This document shows, in pieces, positions 1-4,503 of a stretch of 7,737 bases of DNA (within the stretch, counting starts at the first letter, position 1; every line of letters starts with the position of its first letter). Origin of the DNA: an uncultured Leptolyngbya sp. (lineage in GTDB: Bacteria > Cyanobacteriota > Cyanobacteriia > Phormidesmidales > Phormidesmidaceae); the NCBI GenBank assembly GCA_937899365.1, contig CALBPH010000093.1:1-7737 (forward strand), written 5' to 3'. The notes below the pieces were generated by a model. The model worked only from the letters and a program-made list of their open reading frames with translations, made no database searches and was not told the origin of the DNA. The position numbers were made by a program, and so were the translations under genes.

Positions 1-76
1 GGTCCATAATCGATATGGAGGGCCACCATGGTAGGCCGGGGCTAGAGGCATTGGGCTGGTGGGGGGTGGCGGCCAT
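1..76 (-). CDS. LptF/LptG (YjgP/YjgQ) family permease, N-terminal fragment
   Basis: Only the first 25 codons are inside the window; the gene runs off the left edge. The reading frame opens at ATG 76-74, four codons after an in-frame TAG, and encodes a Pro/Ser-rich leader followed by PWWPSISIMD. The ending SIMD resembles what I recall of the region just before the first membrane helix in cyanobacterial LptF/LptG-type permeases (typically I-S-x-M-D-R-Y). A second in-frame ATG (7-5) is a possible alternative start. Permeases of this family form the membrane channel that LptB powers for lipopolysaccharide extraction. The position directly downstream of lptA and lptB on the same strand supports the call as much as the short sequence does. 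No Shine-Dalgarno sequence is visible. The identification rests on few residues plus synteny, so it is moderate. Confidence 0.6.
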   Translation of the reverse strand, partial: MAATPHQPNASSPGLPWWPSISIMD

Positions 77-128
77 AAATCGACGCTAATAATAGAGATA
101 GAGATTGGTAGTTGAACAAACAGCGTGG

Positions 129-145
129 AGAAGCCCTAAGCTTCT
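129..145 (-). repeat. Small inverted repeat between lptB and the permease gene
   Basis: AGAAGC and GCTTCT form a perfect 6-bp stem with a 5-base loop, in the 96-bp gap between the lptB stop and the permease start. No T-run follows on the minus strand, so it is not a convincing terminator. It could be a weak attenuating or mRNA-stabilising hairpin within the operon. Just below it (93-104) lies a tandem TAGAGA pair. Confidence 0.35.
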
Positions 146-172
146 GGCAAGGCTATGAATCCCAGTCTAGGG

Positions 173-952
173 TTATAGCTTAAAGTCGTCTCCTAGATAG
201 TGCTCACGCACTAGGGGATTGCTGGCGAGATCCTCAGCACTGCCGTAGGCCAAGATACGACCATCGCTCATGATGTAAGCGCGATCAATAATTCGCAGGG
301 TTTCCCGTACATTATGGTCGGTTATCAGGATACCCATGTTGCGATCGCGAAGCTTAGAAACAATCTGTTGAATTTCCGAGACCGCAATTGGATCTACACC
401 AGCAAAGGGTTCGTCAAGAAACAGAAATGTTGGACCTTGCTTACCAGAGGCCAGGGCCCTGGCCAATTCTGTACGACGACGTTCACCTCCAGATACTTGA
501 ATACCCAAGGTTTTTGCCACTTTTTCCAGGCGGAATTCCTGCATTAACTTTGCCAGTCGAGGAGCGTGTTCCCGTCGGGGGACGCGGGTTTGCTCCATCA
601 CCAGACGGATATTATCTTCGACCGTGAGATTGCGAAAAATACTTGCCTCTTGGGCCAAATAACCAATTCCTAAACGGGCGCGCTCATGGATAGACAGGCC
701 CGTAATTTCTCGATTATCTAGGCGCACAGATCCCTGATCGGGATGCTCCAAACCGGTTGCCATATAAAAGGTGGTTGTCTTCCCTGCCCCATTAGGGCCC
801 AGCAACCCAACAATTTCCCCTCGGGCTACGGATAGACTGACACCCCGAACAATGGTTCGTTTACCGTAAGCCTTATGAACATTTTCCAGGGCAAGCACGG
901 CTTCCGGTGTGGTTGAAGTATCGGAAGTGGAGTCAATGGCAGGGGACAGCAT
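173..952 (-). CDS. lptB: LPS export ABC transporter ATP-binding protein LptB
   Basis: This cytoplasmic ATPase energises lipopolysaccharide extraction by the LptF/LptG permease and transfer to LptC/LptA-type bridge proteins. The 259-residue protein has all ABC elements: Walker A GPNGAGKTT (52-60), Q-loop in YLAQEASIFR (Q101), signature VSGGERRR (153-160), Walker B FLFLDEP (176-182) with catalytic E181, and H-loop ITDHNVRET (H213). The strings SGGERRR, LDEPFAGVDP, ITDHNVRET and the C-terminal YLGDDFKL are hallmarks of LptB rather than of other ABC ATPases. It carries about 18 extra Ser/Thr-rich residues before the ABC domain compared with E. coli LptB (241 residues). A GTG at codon 19 would remove them, but I kept the ATG because it follows the lptA stop directly (TAG then ATG, no spacer). 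No Shine-Dalgarno is evident, so translation may depend on reinitiation from lptA. Confidence 0.95.
   Translation of the reverse strand: MLSPAIDSTSDTSTTPEAVLALENVHKAYGKRTIVRGVSLSVARGEIVGLLGPNGAGKTTTFYMATGLEHPDQGSVRLDNREITGLSIHERARLGIGYLAQEASIFRNLTVEDNIRLVMEQTRVPRREHAPRLAKLMQEFRLEKVAKTLGIQVSGGERRRTELARALASGKQGPTFLFLDEPFAGVDPIAVSEIQQIVSKLRDRNMGILITDHNVRETLRIIDRAYIMSDGRILAYGSAEDLASNPLVREHYLGDDFKL
341..348. repeat. HIP1 octamer GCGATCGC
   Basis: Copy of the highly iterated palindrome typical of many cyanobacterial genomes, here inside lptB. Confidence 0.9.
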
Positions 953-1501
953 CTATTCGTCGGTGGGGATAGCAAAATCAGGTAGTTCCTCGGGCAGCGC
1001 TGGCAGCGTCGTTGTCAAGGGTTCAGGTTCAGGCGCTGCGGCTGGTTCTGCGGCTGGCTCTGGGATAACATACACGGACTCAACCTGTTCGTTTGCATCC
1101 GGTGTGGCGACAAATCGTCCCTCATCGACTAAATAGGTGACAACTTCGGCCTGCAAAGTATTTGCTTCTTGCTGTACTAATACTTTTCCCGTCAATATAA
1201 TTCGCCGTTCGCGGCTGTAATATTGTGCCTGGGCCGACGTCGCATAAATAGCTTCCTCAGGATAATCAATCTTGACGTTACCGCGCGCGGTGATAATACC
1301 CGTATTGGCGTCAGCTTCTTGAACATCGGCGCGAAGCTTGATCGAGCCTCCAGATTGCGCTTGGGAGGGAGTGCCTAAGTTAGCAGCGACTAAACATACT
1401 GCCAATACCCCAGCGCCTACGTACTGAAGAGGTTTTGGAAAAAGGGATCTAAACCTAGATCCTTGCGGTACAACCATGCCAAGCCTTTTGCTACTACCCA
1501 T
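953..1501 (-). CDS. lptA: LptA/OstA-like periplasmic LPS transport protein
   Basis: Predicted periplasmic protein that would form part of the bridge carrying lipopolysaccharide from the inner to the outer membrane. The 182-residue product has a basic N-terminus (K5, R6, R16, R18, K23), a hydrophobic core at about 28-42 and a plausible signal-peptidase site after PSQA (48). Residues about 53-140 form the LptA/OstA-type beta-strand domain, with typical phrases such as DVQEADANTGIITARGNVKI and LTGKVLVQQEANTLQAEVVTY. From about 147 the protein becomes a Pro/Ala/Glu-rich, probably disordered tail (PEPAAEPAAAPEPEP) ending in an acidic PTDE; E. coli LptA has no such tail. The synteny with lptB and a permease gene supports the name. 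An internal ATG (codon 9) is an alternative start that would keep the signal peptide. No clear Shine-Dalgarno precedes ATG 1501. The low sequence conservation of the OstA domain makes the family call firm but LptA versus LptC-like role less so. Confidence 0.8.
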   Translation of the reverse strand: MGSSKRLGMVVPQGSRFRSLFPKPLQYVGAGVLAVCLVAANLGTPSQAQSGGSIKLRADVQEADANTGIITARGNVKIDYPEEAIYATSAQAQYYSRERRIILTGKVLVQQEANTLQAEVVTYLVDEGRFVATPDANEQVESVYVIPEPAAEPAAAPEPEPLTTTLPALPEELPDFAIPTDE

Positions 1502-1535
1502 TACCTAATTTAACTGTTGATGGTTTTATCAGAGG

Positions 1536-1555
1536 CAGTTCTAGCCCAGTTCTAG
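1536..1555. repeat. Direct repeat CAGTTCTAG x2, 11-bp period, upstream of lptA
   Basis: Two perfect 9-bp copies of CAGTTCTAG (1536-1544 and 1547-1555) separated by CC. On the minus strand they read CTAGAACTG twice and end 35 bases before the lptA ATG. The 11-bp period is close to one helical turn, as expected for a tandem protein-binding site. Function is inferred only. Confidence 0.45.
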
Positions 1556-1571
1556 GACTGTCTCTATACTT

Positions 1572-1592
1572 CTAAGCCCACATGCTAAGCCC
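1572..1592. repeat. Direct repeat CTAAGCCC x2
   Basis: Two perfect 8-bp copies (1572-1579 and 1585-1592) separated by ACATG, about 70-90 bases upstream of the lptA start. No known motif recognised; possibly regulatory. Confidence 0.35.
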
Positions 1593-1629
1593 TTAATGGA
1601 CTTACGTTCCCAATTGCGTCTCCTCGAGC

Positions 1630-1657
1630 ATTTATTTCATATCAAAGCAAAATAAAT
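1630..1657. repeat. AT-rich inverted repeat ATTTATTT / AAATAAAT
   Basis: A perfect 8-bp inverted repeat with a 12-base spacer in the DUF309-lptA gap. All pairs are A-T, so it would be a weak RNA hairpin; it could be a DNA site, or simply chance in AT-rich intergenic sequence. Confidence 0.3.
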
Positions 1658-1765
1658 TTCGCATCATCAGGGAACGACTTAGTTAGAAATTACTTCATAG
1701 GCCATATAGGTAAGCTTTAAGCTCAACTCTAGGATTGCGACTGGGAGTATTCCAGATCTAGTTAT

Positions 1766-2218
1766 TCATGCCAGATGAATGATGGGAGTTATTAATCTAT
1801 CTCCATTTTCCATCTTATGATTTTCTGACTCGAGCGGTGTGCCCAGTAAAACAAATGCCAGTTGTTGAACCTGGTCGGGGCCTGTTTCTTGCAGCGCGGT
1901 GAGCCAGTCTATTGCTTGGTTGACCAAATCATTAACATTGATGCCGCCATGGATATCTCCGTAGGCATCAAGCCGATGACTGCCCTCCCCAAGCAAAATG
2001 GCTGCCCCTTTCCAATTGAGATTTGTCAGGTGATAAAGCCCGACAGCAATTTGAAGAATGCCTTGATAAAACGCTTGCTCATTCGCTTTTGCGTCCATCC
2101 AAATGGCCTCTAGGGTGTCGTGACAAGCATAGTAGTTTCCTTCGTTAAACTGCTTAACCCCCAGCCAAAATTCGACCGGCTGCTGGTTTAAGTTCGAAGA
2201 ATTTGCGGAATCGGTCAT
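1766..2218 (-). CDS. DUF309 domain-containing protein
   Basis: A 150-residue soluble, helical protein of unknown function. The DUF309 core is clear: FNEGNYYACHDTLEAIW (residues 24-40), followed by YQGILQIAVGLYHL (51-64) and the WKGA/GSHRL stretch (69-83). The invariant-looking H33, D34, E37 and H63 lie on adjacent predicted helices and could form a polar or metal-binding pocket, but that is inference. There is no signal peptide or membrane segment. The last 20 residues are variable. The gene is on the same strand as lptA-lptB but 264 bp upstream, so cotranscription is uncertain. It diverges from glmM across a short intergenic region. No Shine-Dalgarno sits at the usual distance from ATG 2218 (an AAGGA lies 15 bases away, too far). 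Family assignment is confident; function is not known. Confidence 0.85.
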   Translation of the reverse strand: MTDSANSSNLNQQPVEFWLGVKQFNEGNYYACHDTLEAIWMDAKANEQAFYQGILQIAVGLYHLTNLNWKGAAILLGEGSHRLDAYGDIHGGINVNDLVNQAIDWLTALQETGPDQVQQLAFVLLGTPLESENHKMENGDRLITPIIHLA

Positions 2219-2236
2219 GGCTGACTACAGCAATCC

Positions 2237-2265
2237 TTAAATCTGCATAAACTTACAAATGTTAT
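2237..2265 (+). promoter_or_regulatory. Possible glmM promoter
   Basis: TTAAAT (2237-2242) and TGTTAT (2260-2265) are separated by 17 bases and match a sigma-70-type -35/-10 pair only moderately (3/6 and 4/6). A start near 2272 would leave about 30 bases of leader before ATG 2303 and only about 10 before the upstream GTG. Weak evidence. Confidence 0.25.
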
Positions 2266-2290
2266 TCTCCACTTTGAGTGTGTGTCGTTT

Positions 2291-2294
2291 GGAG
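2291..2294 (+). promoter_or_regulatory. Ribosome binding site of glmM (decides the start)
   Basis: GGAG followed by 8 bases and ATG 2303 is a good Shine-Dalgarno arrangement. It favours ATG 2303 over the in-frame GTG codons at 2282 and 2294, which lack a comparable site. Confidence 0.6.
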
Positions 2295-2302
2295 TGTCAA
2301 GT

Positions 2303-3730
2303 ATGGTAACGTCTTCTCTCAGATCTCAGCAGGCTGACTTTGGTACCGGTTGGCAACCCCTAGATTTACCTGCTACTCCTTTATTTGGAACCGATGGGAT
2401 TCGCAGTCGGGCTGGGGAGCTATTAACGGCCCCTCTAGCGCTACAGGTCGGTTTTTGGGCGGGGCAAATTATGCGTCAGCAGCAACCGGGAGCAATTGTG
2501 CTCGGTCAAGATTCCCGCAACTCTAGCCCTATGATCGCAGCGGCATTGGCTGCGGGGCTGACCTCAGCTGGGTTAGAGGTATGGGACATGGGGTTATGCC
2601 CAACGGCCGCCGTTGCCTATATGGCCGCTGATACTGAAACGGCTGGTGGCATTATGATCTCGGCCAGTCATAATCCCCCTGCGGACAACGGGATTAAATT
2701 TTTTGGAGCTAATGGCACCAAATTAGAAAAGCAGATCCAAGGCAAGATTGAACAGGCACTGCGTCAAGGCTCGTGTGACAGCGCATTTAACCCTGGTAAT
2801 CAATGGGGAAGAACATTCCAGCGCCCTGAATTAGTGGAGCGCTATGCTGAGTTTCTTCATCAACCGTTTCCCTCGCAGTCCTATTTAAGCGGAATGCGTA
2901 TCGTTTTGGATTTGGCTTGGGGGGCAGCGACGCAAGTTGCTCAAGCTGTGTTTGAGGCAACCGGGGCAGAGGTGATTGTCATTCATGGCCACGCCGATGG
3001 TAGTAAAATTAATGTCAACTGCGGGTCGACCCATCTAGCTTCCTTGCAGGCCGCTGTTAGTGAGCATAGTGCTGATATAGGCTTTGCCTTTGATGGGGAT
3101 GCCGATCGGGTTATGGCCGTGGACAGTCACGGTCGGGTGGTTGACGGTGACTATATTCTGTATTTTTGGGGACAAACTCTAAAACAGCAGGGGCAGTTGC
3201 CTGACGATACGATTATTTCAACAGTGATGGCTAACCTGGGCTTTGAGCGGGCGTGGGAACGCCTTGGAGGTACCCTTGTCCGGACTCAGGTCGGCGATCA
3301 ACATGTGCATGCCGAGATGGTTGATCGTGGGGCTATGCTCGGGGGCGAACAATCAGGTCATATTCTTTGTCATCACTACAGTCTGACTGGAGATGGCATT
3401 CTCACAGCGCTCCATTTAGCTGATTGGCTGAAGCGTGCTGAGTGCTGTTTACCCACTCTGATTGATCAGAGCTTTGACCCCTACCCGCAGCGATTGAAAA
3501 ATGTTCGAGTAGAAAGCCGTGAAAAGCGTCGTCAGTGGCAAGCTTGTGAACCGTTGCAACAGGCCATTGTGAAGGCTGAGTCAGCCATGGGCGATCAGGG
3601 GCGTGTGCTGGTGCGGGCATCGGGCACTGAGCCATTAATCCGTGTAATGGTGGAGGCGTCTGACGCGAAGCTGGTTGATCATTGGACTGATGCGTTAGCT
3701 GACGTTGTGTCGTTACACTTGGCTCGTTAA
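2303..3730 (+). CDS. glmM: Phosphoglucosamine mutase GlmM
   Basis: Cytoplasmic enzyme interconverting glucosamine-6-phosphate and glucosamine-1-phosphate, the step before UDP-GlcNAc and hence before peptidoglycan and lipid A. With ATG 2303 the protein has 475 residues. It shows the four marks of the alpha-D-phosphohexomutase fold: the phosphoserine loop ISASHNP (S122), the Mg-binding DGDADR (264-269), the sugar loop GGEQSGH (347-353), and the C-terminal phosphate-binding loop RASGTEPLIRV (438-448). PLFGTDGIR near the N-terminus and GGEQSGH point to GlmM rather than phosphomannomutase/PGM (which usually have GGE.SGH with other surroundings). About 25 residues precede the conserved start, as I recall is common in cyanobacteria. 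An in-frame GTG at 2282 would add 7 residues but lacks a ribosome site. It is monocistronic: divergent gene upstream, strong terminator downstream. Its theme matches the adjacent LPS-export genes. Confidence 0.95.
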   Translation: MVTSSLRSQQADFGTGWQPLDLPATPLFGTDGIRSRAGELLTAPLALQVGFWAGQIMRQQQPGAIVLGQDSRNSSPMIAAALAAGLTSAGLEVWDMGLCPTAAVAYMAADTETAGGIMISASHNPPADNGIKFFGANGTKLEKQIQGKIEQALRQGSCDSAFNPGNQWGRTFQRPELVERYAEFLHQPFPSQSYLSGMRIVLDLAWGAATQVAQAVFEATGAEVIVIHGHADGSKINVNCGSTHLASLQAAVSEHSADIGFAFDGDADRVMAVDSHGRVVDGDYILYFWGQTLKQQGQLPDDTIISTVMANLGFERAWERLGGTLVRTQVGDQHVHAEMVDRGAMLGGEQSGHILCHHYSLTGDGILTALHLADWLKRAECCLPTLIDQSFDPYPQRLKNVRVESREKRRQWQACEPLQQAIVKAESAMGDQGRVLVRASGTEPLIRVMVEASDAKLVDHWTDALADVVSLHLAR

Positions 3731-3766
3731 TTTAGGCGTCTTTCTATCGGTGATTAATTGATGATG

Positions 3767-3791
3767 GGGGCTTTGCGTCTGTCAAAGCACC
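3767..3791 (+). repeat. Hairpin just ahead of the glmM terminator
   Basis: GCTTTG (3770-3775) pairs with CAAAGC (3783-3788) across a 7-base loop, and two further G-C pairs extend it past one mismatch (3767-3768 with 3790-3791). It stands 36 bases after the glmM stop. It may act as a 3'-end stabiliser; no T-run follows it directly. Confidence 0.4.
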
Positions 3792-3798
3792 AGCTGTA

Positions 3799-3835
3799 AA
3801 AAACCAACACAGTTCCATGAGCTGTGTTGGTTTTT
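3799..3835 (+). terminator. Intrinsic terminator after glmM
   Basis: AAAAACCAACACAG (3799-3812) is perfectly complementary to CTGTGTTGGTTTTT (3822-3835), a 14-bp stem with a 9-base loop that can tighten further. The outer A5/T5 pairs provide a T-run after the GC-containing core, so the structure works as a Rho-independent terminator and in principle on both strands. It separates glmM from the rpmG operon. Confidence 0.85.
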
Positions 3836-3879
3836 AGTCTTCATTCCAACCTGTCCCGGCAAAACTTATTTTCTGTGAC

Positions 3880-3909
3880 TTGCATCTGTCTGTCACGGTG
3901 TGACATCAT
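3880..3909 (+). promoter_or_regulatory. Possible promoter of the rpmG operon
   Basis: TTGCAT (3880-3885) and CATCAT (3904-3909) with an 18-base spacer are the best -35/-10-like pair I find between the glmM terminator and rpmG. A promoter is required here because the upstream terminator is strong, but the exact hexamers are uncertain. The spacer overlaps the inverted repeat at 3891-3905. Confidence 0.3.
3891..3905. repeat. Inverted repeat TGTCAC-ggt-GTGACA upstream of rpmG
   Basis: A perfect 6-3-6 inverted repeat ending 45 bases before the rpmG ATG. A further GTGAC occurs at 3875-3879, giving three GTGAC/GTCAC half-sites in 30 bp. It may be an operator for a dimeric regulator or a small leader hairpin; the sequence alone does not decide. 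Confidence 0.5.
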
Positions 3910-3950
3910 AGATTCCCTGTGTCAATACTTGCTAGCTAGCACCATAAATC

Positions 3951-4139
3951 ATGGCTAAAGGCGTTCGCATTATCATTACGTTGGAGTGTACGGAGTGTCG
4001 TAGTAACGCCAACAAGCGTTCCAAAGGGGTTTCCCGCTACACCACTCAGAAAAATCGTCGGAACACCACCGGTCGACTAGAGCTGAAAAAGTTCTGCACC
4101 CATTGCAACACCCACACTGTTCACAAAGAGATTAAGTAA
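3951..4139 (+). CDS. rpmG: 50S ribosomal protein bL33
   Basis: Small protein of the large ribosomal subunit located near the E site. The 62-residue sequence is full length and starts MAKGVRIIITLECTEC. It is the zinc-binding (C+) form: C13 and C16 in CTEC, C49 and C52 in CTHC. The middle (YTTQKNRRNTTGRLELKKFC) is the diagnostic bL33 stretch. It is the first gene of the operon, with rpsR 9 bases downstream, the same order as in plastid genomes (rpl33-rps18). No Shine-Dalgarno is evident before the ATG, which is not unusual in cyanobacteria. Confidence 0.96.
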   Translation: MAKGVRIIITLECTECRSNANKRSKGVSRYTTQKNRRNTTGRLELKKFCTHCNTHTVHKEIK

Positions 4140-4148
4140 TTAAGTATC

Positions 4149-4364
4149 ATGGCCTATTTTCGCCGTCGGGTATCACCTATTAAGCCCGAGGAAAAAATTG
4201 ATTATAAGGATGTTGACCTGTTGCGCAAGTTTATTACTGAGCGTGGCAAGATTTTACCTCGTCGTATTACAGGGTTGACCGCTAAGCAGCAGCGAGATTT
4301 AACCGTCGCTATTAAGCGTGCACGGATTTTAGCTTTGTTGCCCTACGTTAATCGCGAAGGTTAG
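4149..4364 (+). CDS. rpsR: 30S ribosomal protein bS18
   Basis: Small-subunit protein that pairs with bS6 on the central domain of 16S rRNA. The 71-residue product has the family core: IDYKDVDLLRKFITERGKIL (17-36) followed by PRRITGLTAKQQRDLTVAIKRARILALLPY, with the RRITGL and KRAR segments that contact rRNA. Length is normal for cyanobacterial and plastid S18. It lies 9 bases after rpmG, so the two are surely cotranscribed. No terminator is visible in the 139 bases to the next gene, so readthrough into the RNase gene is likely. Confidence 0.96.
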   Translation: MAYFRRRVSPIKPEEKIDYKDVDLLRKFITERGKILPRRITGLTAKQQRDLTVAIKRARILALLPYVNREG

Positions 4365-4503
4365 GCGTAGTTGTGCAGGTGCTGTTGGCGCTAAGTTGAT
4401 GCAGAGCAGCTCCGCGACCGTGTCTTAGCTGTATCGAGCGCTTACTTAGGTGTAGGGCTACGGTGAGGACAAGAATAAACCACAAAGGCAAGGATCTAGG
4501 TGG
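4365..4503 (+). other. rpsR-RNase intergenic spacer
   Basis: The 139 bases contain no T-run hairpin and no clear promoter. It could hold an internal promoter or processing site; nothing specific is supported apart from the ribosome site at its end. Confidence 0.5.
4490..4494 (+). promoter_or_regulatory. Ribosome binding site supporting a GTG start
   Basis: AAGGA stands 9 bases before GTG 4504. No ATG lies nearby in frame, and the encoded MEKGTLIEF start matches what I recall of cyanobacterial homologues, so the GTG start is well supported. Confidence 0.6.

Larger units (their letters stand above)
1502..1765. other. 264-bp gap between the DUF309 gene and lptA
   Basis: No open frame of note, tRNA or rRNA is visible here. 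It must contain the 3' end of the DUF309 transcript and probably the lptA promoter on the minus strand, but I find no convincing -35/-10 pair; GATAAA about 20-25 bases ahead of the lptA ATG is the nearest -10-like word. The gap holds two sets of short direct repeats and an AT-rich inverted repeat, listed separately. A weak CTGG/CCAG hairpin just after the DUF309 stop (1741-1755) lacks a T-run and is not a credible terminator. Confidence 0.6.

Noticed and set aside
314..627. Two plus-strand frames of 77 and 79 codons
   Set aside because: Antisense shadows of lptB, which is fully supported by ABC motifs.
909..1136. Plus-strand frame with Ser/Gly-rich low-complexity product
   Set aside because: It is the antisense of the Pro/Ala-rich tail of the LptA-like protein; the composition follows from the complement and there is no ribosome site or homology.
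1741..1755. CTGG/CCAG hairpin just after the DUF309 stop as a terminator
   Set aside because: Stem too short and no T-run on the minus strand.
1862..2113. Plus-strand frame opposite the DUF309 gene
   Set aside because: Shadow of a gene with clear family motifs; no own features.
2295..2300. Perfect TTGACA on the minus strand, possible -35 for the DUF309 gene
   Set aside because: No acceptable -10 lies 16-18 bases away (TCAAAG only), and the word overlaps the glmM ribosome-site region, so it is probably coincidental.
3402..3635. Minus-strand frame inside glmM
   Set aside because: Shadow; the glmM phosphate-binding loop is encoded on the other strand here.
3931..3940. GCTAGCTAGC palindrome just ahead of rpmG as an operator
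   Set aside because: A self-overlapping 4-base word in a short stretch; too simple to call a site without conservation data.
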